Of a stretch of DNA of 64,000 nucleotides, positions 35,549 through 43,498 are shown piece after piece. The position numbers were made by a program, and so were the translations under genes. Source of the stretch: an uncultured Bacteroidota bacterium (GTDB taxonomy: Bacteria > Bacteroidota > Bacteroidia > Bacteroidales > P3); NCBI GenBank assembly GCA_902793295.1, contig CADBDA010000001.1, forward strand, positions 62,001 through 126,000, in the 5' to 3' direction. Numbering within the stretch: the first letter of the stretch is position 1; each line of letters begins with the position of its first letter. Below the pieces are notes generated by a model, which saw only the letters and a list, made by a program, of their open reading frames with translations, searched no databases and was not told the DNA's origin.

Positions 35549-35920
35549 TCATCTGATTTTGTGGTAGGTGTGCGTACTGTTGCCCGAAGCGACGACCATG
35601 GTGGAGGCGTTGATTTTGCGAATCGGCAGTGTGTCGGCGATGTCGAAAACATGTCGGTTGGCGAATCGTTTGCCTTTCAGAATGAGCGATTTGCCATGCA
35701 GTTCCCAATTGGTGTATTGGAGGGTGTCGATGTTGATGGATGCGGCGATGCCTCTGGTTCCGCATTGGAAGCCGCGGTTGGTGCCTTCGACCGACATCAC
35801 CCATGTGCCAATGATGTCGCGCCGGGTGCGTCCGCCGAAAATGGCGTAGACGGCAAGTCCTAGCACAATGGCCACGGCAGCGATGGCGACAAGCGAATGT
35901 TTCCCGTTGATTTTTTTCAT
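35549..35920 (-). CDS. Small lipocalin-like membrane-anchored protein
   Basis: A 123-residue protein with an N-terminal membrane anchor or uncleaved signal (LVAIAAVAIVLGLAVYAIFG) and a compact domain starting RRDIIGTWVM. The pattern GTWVMSVEG..., AASINIDTLQYTNWELHGKSLILKG is that of the lipocalin-like fold of Bacteroidales (DUF families with 'SINxxTLxYxxWxLxGdxLxL'). Ligand unknown. Confidence 0.68.
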   Translation of the reverse strand: MKKINGKHSLVAIAAVAIVLGLAVYAIFGGRTRRDIIGTWVMSVEGTNRGFQCGTRGIAASINIDTLQYTNWELHGKSLILKGKRFANRHVFDIADTLPIRKINASTMVVASGNSTHTYHKIR

Positions 35921-36161
35921 CTTGTCGCCAATAACGCTATTTTCCCCCGATTATTGCCCCTGGCGGAAACACTTTTTCGCGTGCGGTGTCGGAGGACTTT
36001 TTTGAACGTGGACATGGGCTGGCTTAAGGACCCTTTCCCCTCGGGTGATCGGAGGCGTGTATTTGTCGTGCAGAGGTGGGCCTTTGTGCTTTGGAAAAGG
36101 AAAAATTGTTGAAAAAAATGGAAAAAGTGTAACTAAATTATGCACTTTTCGATTTTTTTTG

Positions 36162-36169
36162 TATCTTTG
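36162..36169 (+). promoter_or_regulatory. -7 element for the tyrosine phosphatase gene
   Basis: TATCTTTG in an AT-rich stretch, about 80 bases before the ATG. It lies in the 330-base gap 35921-36250, in which I see no other feature. Confidence 0.5.
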
Positions 36170-36250
36170 CAGGACAGTACCATTGAAACATATTTTTTGT
36201 ATGCTCTGATATAAGATATTGTGATTCAAATAACAAACAACAACATAGGA

Positions 36251-36763
36251 ATGAAAGAACCAACAAAACTCACTGTGCTTTTTGTGTGTCATGGCAATAT
36301 ATGCCGCAGTCCCATGGCGGAATTTGTTTTCCGTCGAATGGTGAATCGTGCGGGATTGTCGGACATTATAGAGACTTCGTCGGCTGCCGTAAGTGCCGAG
36401 GAGGTGGGCAATCCCGTCTATCCTTTAGCAAAAAGAATGCTTGCCACCCATGGCATCGGATGCCGTGACAAGGTGGCGGTCCGGCTGACACGAGAAATGT
36501 ACGATGAAAGCGATTACGTGGTGGTGATGGACAACGGCAACATGGATGGCGTGAAAAGGTTGATCCCGCATGCCGACTATTCCAAGTTGTCCAGGTTGCT
36601 CGATTTTGTCGTCACCGACGATGACGGTTTCGAGCGTAACATAGCCGATCCGTGGTATACACGCAATTTCGAAAAAGCATGGGAAGATATCGACAAGGGA
36701 TGCCGCGCCCTTCTCGACTATCTGCAGCACGCTGGGGACGAGCGACTTGCAGGGCGTTGCTGA
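36251..36763 (+). CDS. Low-molecular-weight protein tyrosine phosphatase
   Basis: The 170-residue cytoplasmic enzyme has the P-loop VCHGNICRSPMAEF (CX5R) near the N-terminus and the general-acid DPWYTRNF near residue 135. It dephosphorylates tyrosines, often those of capsule-synthesis kinases. Start ATG 36251 is preferred over a GTG ten codons earlier. Confidence 0.93.
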   Translation: MKEPTKLTVLFVCHGNICRSPMAEFVFRRMVNRAGLSDIIETSSAAVSAEEVGNPVYPLAKRMLATHGIGCRDKVAVRLTREMYDESDYVVVMDNGNMDGVKRLIPHADYSKLSRLLDFVVTDDDGFERNIADPWYTRNFEKAWEDIDKGCRALLDYLQHAGDERLAGRC

Positions 36764-36803
36764 CCGTTGGTCTTCATGTTGTTGCGTCTTTTTGCCCACT
36801 TTT

Positions 36804-36835
36804 TTTGTCTGTTTGCAAAAAAAAGCCTATTTTTG
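36804..36835 (+). promoter_or_regulatory. Promoter of kdd
   Basis: TTTG at 36804-36807, then 20 bases, then TATTTTTG at 36828-36835, a good Bacteroidetes promoter. The leader to ATG 36900 is about 60 bases and very AT-rich. Confidence 0.65.
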
Positions 36836-36899
36836 AAAGTTCGTTTTATGGCGAAAAATATAATTAATTAATTAATAATCAATCTAATAATTAAAGTTT

Positions 36900-37973
36900 A
36901 TGCAACCAAAAGGTAACAAATACGGTGTTCACCGTGTACTCGAGCCGAAGGGCGTTCTTCCGCAGCCGGCAAACAAGATCGATAACAACATGGATGTCCT
37001 CTACGACAATGAAATCCTTATTGATGTCCAGACGCTGAATGTCGACTCCGCTTCTTTCACCGACATTATGAACTATGCCAAGGAACAGGCTGGTCCCAAT
37101 GCCACCAAGGAACAGGTCCTTGAAGAGGTGAAGAAAGAGATGCTCCTCAATGTCGAGCTGCAGGGCAAACACCGCAACCGTCGTACCGGTTCGGGTGGTA
37201 TGCTGCTCGGTAAAGTCGAGAAGATCGGTGATGCTCTGAAGGGCAAAATCGACCTGAAAGAAGGCGACCGTATCGCTACCCTCGTCAGCCTCTCGCTGAC
37301 TCCTCTGCGCATCGACTCTTTCGGTGAAATCCGTCCTGAAATCGACCAGGTCGACATCAAGGGTAAGGCTATCCTTTTCGAAAGCGGTATCTATGCCAAG
37401 ATTCCCGATGATATGCCCGAAAAATTGGCTCTCAGCGCACTCGATGTTGCTGGTGCCCCCGCCCAAACTGCCAAATTGTGCCAGTATGGTCAGACGGTTG
37501 TTATCCTCGGTGCCGGCGGAAAGAGCGGTATGCTCTGCTGCTACGAGGCCAAAAAGCGTGTCGGTGTCACCGGTAAGGTCATCGGTATTGCCAACAGCCC
37601 TAAATCGACCCAGCGTATCAAGGACCTCGGCTTCTGCGATATCGTGGAAAGCGCTGCTGGTATGACTCCTGTCCAGGTGTACGAGCTCGTCGAGCGCCTC
37701 ACCAACGGCAAGATGGCTGATGTCACCATCAACTGCGTCAATGTGCCCGATCAGGAAATGACGGCTGTCCTCGTCACCAAGGACGACGGTATCGTCTACT
37801 TCTTCTCCATGGCTACCAGCTTCACCAAAGCCAGCCTCGGTGCTGAGGGTATCGGCAGCGACGTGAACATGATCATGGGTAACGGCTACACCAAAGGCCA
37901 CGCTGAGTACACCCTCCAGGAACTCCGCGAGAGCCCGAAGCTGCGTAAGATTTTCGAAGAACTCTACGCATAA
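36900..37973 (+). CDS. kdd: L-erythro-3,5-diaminohexanoate dehydrogenase
   Basis: Kdd oxidatively deaminates 3,5-diaminohexanoate to 3-keto-5-aminohexanoate, a middle step of anaerobic lysine fermentation to acetate and butyrate. The 357-residue protein has the family N-terminus YGVHRVLEPKGVLPQPANKIDN and a Rossmann motif VVILGAGGKSGMLCCYEAK near 202-220. Codon choice is biased to C-ending codons, as in highly expressed genes here (arcC, kamA). Lysine 2,3-aminomutase (kamA) lies 1.6 kb downstream on the same strand; kce, kal and kamDE are not in the window. Confidence 0.92.
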   Translation: MQPKGNKYGVHRVLEPKGVLPQPANKIDNNMDVLYDNEILIDVQTLNVDSASFTDIMNYAKEQAGPNATKEQVLEEVKKEMLLNVELQGKHRNRRTGSGGMLLGKVEKIGDALKGKIDLKEGDRIATLVSLSLTPLRIDSFGEIRPEIDQVDIKGKAILFESGIYAKIPDDMPEKLALSALDVAGAPAQTAKLCQYGQTVVILGAGGKSGMLCCYEAKKRVGVTGKVIGIANSPKSTQRIKDLGFCDIVESAAGMTPVQVYELVERLTNGKMADVTINCVNVPDQEMTAVLVTKDDGIVYFFSMATSFTKASLGAEGIGSDVNMIMGNGYTKGHAEYTLQELRESPKLRKIFEELYA

Positions 37974-37991
37974 CATAATTTTTTATGGAAT

Positions 37992-38030
37992 AACCTGCGG
38001 GTAGTGGAATCCTTCCCGCAGGTTTTTTTT
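37992..38030 (+). terminator. Rho-independent terminator after kdd
   Basis: AACCTGCGGG at 37992-38001 pairs with CCCGCAGGTT at 38015-38024 and runs into a T8 stretch. Confidence 0.9.
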
Positions 38031-38064
38031 ACCTATATATAGTTTTTTTTAAAATGATGATGCT

Positions 38065-38460
38065 ATGAAAATCAAGAGATTGTCGTTGCTGTTGCTGGTT
38101 GCCTCGTTGGCAGTGGCGTGTGGTAAGGAAGACTATCGCGATGTCTGGGTCGGCGATTACAATTACTCATGCCATTACTATTCATGGAACCCTATAGGTT
38201 CGGGAGCGGATTATGTTACTACGGGTTTTCTGCGTGTGGATTACGAGGGTGACAGTTGTGTCAGAATCAGTCTTGCCGACGATTCTAAAAATTGGCTGTG
38301 CAATGTGGATGCCTCGGGGTCTTTGACCATTATCGGAAATGAATACCGTCATTTTCATGGTTATTTTGGCGCTCCGGACAGCCTTGTTTTCTATTGCTCC
38401 TATTTCAGTCCTGGTGCAGGTAGCGCTTGGGAATATCAATGTCAAAAAAGCAAAAAGTGA
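38065..38460 (+). CDS. Small lipoprotein, probably surface-exposed
   Basis: The 131-residue protein has a lipoprotein signal peptide with Cys19 in LAVACGKEDYR. The residues after the cysteine (GKED) are acidic and resemble the lipoprotein export signal of Bacteroidetes surface proteins. The body has tight beta-strand-like segments (GFLRVDYEGDSCVRISL, SLTIIGNEYRHF, LVFYCSYFSPGAG). No family recognised. It lies between kdd and kamA. Confidence 0.6.
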   Translation: MKIKRLSLLLLVASLAVACGKEDYRDVWVGDYNYSCHYYSWNPIGSGADYVTTGFLRVDYEGDSCVRISLADDSKNWLCNVDASGSLTIIGNEYRHFHGYFGAPDSLVFYCSYFSPGAGSAWEYQCQKSKK

Positions 38461-38641
38461 CATTATAAACGACAAGCCCCTTGTCCGTAATGGTGATGTT
38501 GTCAACGCCACTCATCCTTATGAAGATATTATCGCTATTTGCCGCCCTTCTGGCTACAATTTCTTCTGTCTCTAAGATCGCTTGGTTGGGTTGTAATATT
38601 TTATAAAATAAACAATTATACTAATTGCAAAAAAACGTTTT

Positions 38642-39211
38642 ATGAAAAAAGTGTTTTTATGTTTGGCCGGTCTTTTGCTGGCTGTGACGGCTCAGGCCGC
38701 CAATATGACTTCGGCTATGGCTAATGATGTATTCCCCACTGTAGTCGCTGTCAGCGAATCGGCTCCATCAATCACTGCTGAGGGCGTTGGAGCATTGAAA
38801 ATAGACATGAAACTCAATGCACTGCCCAAGAGCATCAGCGGCCTTTACGACTCTTACAGTGTCCGTGTCGACGAGTATGAAGGCCATATCATCACCTTCA
38901 CTCTCGATGGTGTGACTGTGCTGCAGGCTTATGCACGCTATGACCAATGGGATGTGGGCAACGACGAAACCCTGGCAATCTACCGCATTGTGGTGGTGAA
39001 AGGCTCCCCGGTCGGAATCGACATTAAAGGCAAGCTCTACAAGGTGGGTGACAACGTCTCCACGCTGGTTGCCAACAAAACCTTGAAGCGGGTCGATGCC
39101 ACCACGTACACCTACCGCGATGTGAAGGTCACGATTTCAAAGGCCAACGGCGTAAGCACTATCACCGGACTCGAAGCCGAAACCAAAGAAGTGGAAATGG
39201 AATGGCCTTGA
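38642..39211 (+). CDS. Secreted protein of unknown function
   Basis: A 189-residue protein with signal peptide MKKVFLCLAGLLLAVTAQA and a beta-rich mature domain (IDMKLNALPKSISGLYDSY, HIITFTLDGVTVLQAYAR, ETLAIYRIVVVKGSPVGIDI, TYTYRDVKVTISK). No known domain is recognised. A terminator follows and kamA begins 391 bases downstream. Confidence 0.62.
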   Translation: MKKVFLCLAGLLLAVTAQAANMTSAMANDVFPTVVAVSESAPSITAEGVGALKIDMKLNALPKSISGLYDSYSVRVDEYEGHIITFTLDGVTVLQAYARYDQWDVGNDETLAIYRIVVVKGSPVGIDIKGKLYKVGDNVSTLVANKTLKRVDATTYTYRDVKVTISKANGVSTITGLEAETKEVEMEWP

Positions 39212-39367
39212 TGGTCCCTTTCAGAATATAGAGCATGGAATGCCTGTTTTGGGCCACCATTTCAACCGAGTCGTCGCTGCCGCTTCGTGTCAGGGGCTTT
39301 GGATGATAAGGTCACGTAGGCTCCATTCCGAAACAGATGCAAATAATATTAGGTCGCATCACACGAC

Positions 39368-39399
39368 AAAAGGCTACCCGACAGTTGGTGGCCTTTTTT
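39368..39399 (+). terminator. Terminator after the 189-residue gene, in a 391-base gap
   Basis: AAAAGGCTACC at 39368-39378 pairs with GGTGGCCTTTT at 39387-39397 with one wobble pair, followed by T's. Apart from this and the kamA promoter, I see nothing in the gap 39212-39602. Confidence 0.75.
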
Positions 39400-39518
39400 A
39401 TTGGACCTTTTTTATGGGTGGGCTGAAAGCGATGGCAATGGTCGGTTCACAGTGTGCCCACGAATGCGAAAAAAATTATTTTTAAACGCTTTTCAATGAC
39501 CTTATTGTAATTTTTTCG

Positions 39519-39526
39519 TAAATTTG
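39519..39526 (+). promoter_or_regulatory. -7 element of kamA
   Basis: TAAATTTG matches TAnnTTTG, 77 bases before the ATG. No good -33 TTG at the expected distance. Confidence 0.5.
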
Positions 39527-39602
39527 CAATTTCTACAGATTGTCTTGTCGCAATTGTTGATGTTGTATTTTGTTGAATAATAATATATAATAAAATAATT
39601 AT

Positions 39603-40853
39603 ATGAAAGTAAATCGCAGAAAAGAACTGTTTCCCAACGTCACCGACGAACAGTGGAACGACTGGAAATGGCAGGTGAAAAACCGCATCGAGACCTATGA
39701 GGAACTGAGCAAGTACTTCACTTTTGATGCCGAAGAAGCTGAAGGTATCAAGAAGGCCCTCGCCAAATTCCGTATGGCCATCACTCCCTACTACTTGAGT
39801 CTTATCGACCCCAACGATCCCTTCGATCCTATCCGTCGTCAGGCTATTCCTCAAGGCGCCGAGTGCAACATTGCTCCGGCTGACCTCAACGACCCGCTGC
39901 ACGAGGACGAGGATTCCCCCGCTCCCGGCCTGACCCATCGTTATCCGGACCGCGTGCTGTTCCTCATCACCGACATGTGCTCCATGTACTGCCGCCACTG
40001 CACCCGTCGCCGTTTTGCCGGTCAGAAGGACGATGAGAGCCCCAGCCAGCGCATCGAAAAATGTCTGGAATATATCGAGAAGACCCCGCAGGTGCGCGAC
40101 GTGCTCCTCAGCGGCGGCGACGCTCTGATGGTGAGCGACCAGAAGCTGGAATACATTATCGGCCGTCTGCGCAAGATTCCGCACGTCGAGATCGTCCGCA
40201 TCGGTAGCCGTACCCCTGTCGTCTGCCCGCAGCGCATCACCCCCGAATTGTGCGAGATGCTGAAGAAATATCATCCCATCTGGCTCAACACCCACTTCAA
40301 CCACCCCAACGAATTCACCCCCGAGGCCGAGCAGGCTCTGGCCCGTCTGGCCAACGCCGGTATTCCTTTGGGCAACCAGACTGTGCTGCTGCGCGGCGTG
40401 AACGACTGCGTCCACGTGATGAAGAAGCTGATGCACGAACTGGTGCGCAACCGTGTGCGTCCTTACTATATCTACCAGTGCGACCTCTCCATGGGTCTGG
40501 AACATTTCCGTACTCCCGTCAGCAAGGGCATCGAAATCATCGAGAACCTGCGCGGACACACCAGCGGCTATGCTGTTCCCACCTTTGTGGTCGACGCTCC
40601 CGGCGGTGGTGGAAAGACCCCCGTCATGCCGCAGTACGTCATCTCGCAGAGCCCTGACAAGGTTATCCTGCGCAACTTCGAAGGTGTCATCACCACCTAC
40701 ACCGAACCGCGCGAATACCACGAAGAGTGCCATTGCGAGGCCTGCGAACAGAAACGTCGTGTCGATGAGGGTGTCGCTTCGCTGCTCGAAACCGACCGCA
40801 TGGCGCTCGAACCCAGTCATCTGATGCGTCACGAACGTAACAAAAAACATTAA
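39603..40853 (+). CDS. kamA: L-lysine 2,3-aminomutase
   Basis: A radical-SAM, PLP-dependent enzyme that converts L-lysine to L-beta-lysine, the first step of lysine fermentation. The 416-residue length is typical. The cluster motif CX3CX2C is seen in [16 protein letters not shown] at about residues 125-140, the PLP lysine in [12 protein letters not shown] near 340, and structural cysteines near the end (HCEACEQ). With kdd upstream it makes a strong case for lysine fermentation. Confidence 0.95.
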   Translation: MKVNRRKELFPNVTDEQWNDWKWQVKNRIETYEELSKYFTFDAEEAEGIKKALAKFRMAITPYYLSLIDPNDPFDPIRRQAIPQGAECNIAPADLNDPLHEDEDSPAPGLTHRYPDRVLFLITDMCSMYCRHCTRRRFAGQKDDESPSQRIEKCLEYIEKTPQVRDVLLSGGDALMVSDQKLEYIIGRLRKIPHVEIVRIGSRTPVVCPQRITPELCEMLKKYHPIWLNTHFNHPNEFTPEAEQALARLANAGIPLGNQTVLLRGVNDCVHVMKKLMHELVRNRVRPYYIYQCDLSMGLEHFRTPVSKGIEIIENLRGHTSGYAVPTFVVDAPGGGGKTPVMPQYVISQSPDKVILRNFEGVITTYTEPREYHEECHCEACEQKRRVDEGVASLLETDRMALEPSHLMRHERNKKH

Positions 40854-40875
40854 TTCAGTTAATATCAACCGTCCT

Positions 40876-41376
40876 ATGTCGTTTCGCAAGTCGCTGTTTT
40901 TTGTCGCCTTTGCCTGCAGCGCGCTGTCGGCAACTCTGGCGCAGGAGCTTTTCCCGATGTACTATCCCTGTCGTGCCGAGACTGGCAAGTGGGGGTACGT
41001 CGACCAAAACAACTATTGGACGGTCCGGCCAATGTACGACGCCGTGCTTTATGAGACCAACGGCGGCATGTACCCTGTATCGGCCAATGGCAAATGGGGC
41101 TTCGTAGGTGTGAGCGGTCAGCCGCTGACCGAATGCATCTACGATGCCGCTGTTTGCGAAATCGATTACGCCAAAAACAACTATTCGGTCTATTATGCCG
41201 CCTTGCGTCGCAAGGGCAAATGGGCGTTTATCGATATCCGCGGCACCTTTGTGACGGAATTCAAATATGACGAGGTGCTGATTCTCAATGGGAAATATAT
41301 TATCCGTATGCGTGAGGGTAAGAAAATGCGCAGCGGATATCTGTCGAACGACGGCAAGGAGGTTTGGAACGACTGA
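40876..41376 (+). CDS. Secreted WG-repeat protein
   Basis: A 166-residue protein with a signal peptide (residues 1-22) and repeats of the WG type: GKWGYVDQNNYWTVRPMYDAV, GKWGFVGVSGQPL..YDAA, GKWAFIDIRGTFVTEFKYDEV. Such repeats form beta structures of unknown role on the cell surface. Its ATG is 22 bases after kamA and its stop is three bases before porQ, suggesting a shared transcript. Confidence 0.82.
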   Translation: MSFRKSLFFVAFACSALSATLAQELFPMYYPCRAETGKWGYVDQNNYWTVRPMYDAVLYETNGGMYPVSANGKWGFVGVSGQPLTECIYDAAVCEIDYAKNNYSVYYAALRRKGKWAFIDIRGTFVTEFKYDEVLILNGKYIIRMREGKKMRSGYLSNDGKEVWND

Positions 41377-41379
41377 CCC

Positions 41380-42441
41380 ATGAAAACATCGATGCGCTCG
41401 TTGGGCTGTTTGTTGTTGCTGCTTTGCTGCGGCCTGTCCGGCTTCCTGAAGGCTCAGGTGGCGGGAATGAACACCCTGCCGGTGCTGCAGATGTCATCGT
41501 CGGCGCGCACTGCTGCGTTGGGCATCACCTATCTGCCGCTCTACGACGCCAACGACATCCAGGTGGCGCTCGACAACCCCTCGCTGTTGCAGCCGCAGTA
41601 CCATAACCGGATGGCATTGAATTATGTGGGGCTCTTTTCCGAAAGCAAGTTCGCTTCGGTTGCCTATGCTCGCAACTTCAAACGCTTCGGCACCGTTCTG
41701 GTGGGGTTGCAGTACAATGGTTACGGCCAGTTTGACGCCTACGATGAGAACGAGACCCCGCAGGGCTCTTTCAGCGCCTCCGACATCGCGCTTGCGGTGG
41801 CATGGACCATGCATGTCGACTCCAATTTCTCGGTCGGCGCCGCCATCCGGCCGGTTTGTTCGCAGTACGAGAGCTATACAGCTTGGGCGCTTGGCCTCAA
41901 TGTTGCCGGTAGCTTTGTCTCTGACAACAAGCGTTTTGTCGCCACCATTCAGGCACGCAATATCGGTGCCCAGCTGGCCACCTTCGACGGAACGGTGGAG
42001 CATCTGCCCTTCGACATCTCTGCAGCGCTTTCCTACAAGGTGAGCAACGCCCCCTTCCGGCTGTTCTTCCAGATGGACCAGCTGACGCGGTGGCGTCTGA
42101 ATTACGACGACCCGTTGCAGCCCGAAAGGACTGTCGACCCCTATACCGGTGAGCCCATCAGCAAGCCGTGGTACGACGGGTTGGGCAATGCCCTCGACCA
42201 GTTGGCTCGTCATGCGGCATTGGGCGTTGAGGTGGACATCAAAGAACATTTCTTTGTCCGTTTGGGCTACCGCTACCGTCAGGCTGCCGAAATGGACGCC
42301 GACGACCGCACGAATATCAACGTCAGCGGTTTTTCCTACGGATTCGGCCTGCGGGTCAAGCGCTTCGAGTTCTCCTTTGCGCGTCGCAACTACCATCTGG
42401 GTCAGGCCCCCAATTACATCTCCTTGTCGTTAAAAATCTAG
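41380..42441 (+). CDS. porQ: Type IX secretion system protein PorQ
   Basis: A 353-residue outer-membrane barrel with a signal peptide ending near LKAQ at residue 26. The conserved start AGMNTLPVLQMSSSARTAALG and strands such as GTVLVGLQYNGYGQFDAYDE fit PorQ, part of the attachment complex of the type IX system. It implies that this organism uses type IX secretion, consistent with the sorting domain of the protease at 56365. Confidence 0.88.
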   Translation: MKTSMRSLGCLLLLLCCGLSGFLKAQVAGMNTLPVLQMSSSARTAALGITYLPLYDANDIQVALDNPSLLQPQYHNRMALNYVGLFSESKFASVAYARNFKRFGTVLVGLQYNGYGQFDAYDENETPQGSFSASDIALAVAWTMHVDSNFSVGAAIRPVCSQYESYTAWALGLNVAGSFVSDNKRFVATIQARNIGAQLATFDGTVEHLPFDISAALSYKVSNAPFRLFFQMDQLTRWRLNYDDPLQPERTVDPYTGEPISKPWYDGLGNALDQLARHAALGVEVDIKEHFFVRLGYRYRQAAEMDADDRTNINVSGFSYGFGLRVKRFEFSFARRNYHLGQAPNYISLSLKI

Positions 42442-42450
42442 TCATTTTAT

Positions 42451-43404
42451 ATGAGGCTCCAATATGTTGTCAGCAACCAGACCAACCCGTACTGGAATGT
42501 TGCTGTAGAGAATTACCTCCTGTCGCGGAGGGATGCTGATGTGGTGACGATGTATCTGTGGAAGAACCGTCGCACGGTGGTTATCGGACAGAACCAGAAC
42601 CCGTTCTCGGAATGCAATGTCGAAGCATTGCTTGCCGATGGGGGCTATGTGATGCGACGCACTACGGGTGGCGGCGCTGTCTACCACGATGACGGCAACA
42701 TCAATTTCAGTTTCGTTACGCCGCCCGATTTGTACAGCCAGGAACGTCATTTCGACGTCATCGGGCGGGCGTTGCAGCACTATGGGTTGCAGTCGGAGGT
42801 AAGCGGTCGCAACGACTTGCTGTGCCAGGGGCGCAAATTCAGCGGCAATGCCTTTTCCAAAGGCCGTTACATGCGTCTTCACCACGGAACAATCCTGATT
42901 GCGGGCAATATGCACGATTTGGAGCGCTACCTGCGTGTCAAGCCGGCCAAGCTGCAGAAGCATGGTGTGGCGTCGGTTCGCAGCCGTGTGGTGAACCTGT
43001 CCGAACTGGCCGAAGTGACCAGCCTCAACATTGTCGAGCCGCTGATTGAGGCCTTCGGCTCGGTTTATGGTCAGCAACCGGTACAGGTCGGCTTCGATGA
43101 AATGATGAAGACCGACGACGTCAGAAAACTCTACGATAAATACAGCAGTGACGAGTGGCTCTATGGCCGTTGGCGTAATTTCACGGCTCAGCGTAGCGCT
43201 CAGTTTGACTGGGGCGGGGTAGAGGTGGCTCTCACGGTCGATGAATCCCGAGGTGTCATCACTGATGTCCAAATAGCCTCCGATGCCCTCGACCTCACAG
43301 CCCTCGACGAGGCACGTCGTCTTCTTGCAGGAGCTTCCATACATTATGCTCCACAGTCGGATAACGCTATCCTGCAGGATATTTTTTCGATGGTCTATTC
43401 TTGA
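42451..43404 (+). CDS. lplA: Lipoate-protein ligase A
   Basis: LplA attaches free lipoate, via lipoyl-AMP, to lipoyl domains of dehydrogenase complexes or glycine cleavage H protein. The 317-residue protein has the N-terminal catalytic domain (RRTVVIGQNQNP, RRTTGGGAVYHDDGNINFS, GRKFSGNAFSK) and the C-terminal accessory domain. It starts 9 bases after porQ. Confidence 0.93.
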   Translation: MRLQYVVSNQTNPYWNVAVENYLLSRRDADVVTMYLWKNRRTVVIGQNQNPFSECNVEALLADGGYVMRRTTGGGAVYHDDGNINFSFVTPPDLYSQERHFDVIGRALQHYGLQSEVSGRNDLLCQGRKFSGNAFSKGRYMRLHHGTILIAGNMHDLERYLRVKPAKLQKHGVASVRSRVVNLSELAEVTSLNIVEPLIEAFGSVYGQQPVQVGFDEMMKTDDVRKLYDKYSSDEWLYGRWRNFTAQRSAQFDWGGVEVALTVDESRGVITDVQIASDALDLTALDEARRLLAGASIHYAPQSDNAILQDIFSMVYS

Positions 43405-43450
43405 AAATGATGATGTGGGACGAGTCCGGCGTCATCGCGATGGATAAAAA

Positions 43451-43481
43451 AAAACTGCCATGAATTGTGGCAGTTTTTTTT
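43451..43481 (+). terminator. Terminator after lplA
   Basis: AAAACTGCCA at 43451-43460 pairs with TGGCAGTTTT at 43468-43477 and a T8 run follows. It also lies just past the stop of the convergent M16 gene and may serve both. Confidence 0.88.
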
Positions 43482-43498
43482 GTTGGATGTCAATATCG

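Noticed and set aside
38339..38575. 78-residue frame overlapping the end of the small lipoprotein gene
   Set aside because: It overlaps the lipoprotein gene in another frame and has no start signal or domain.
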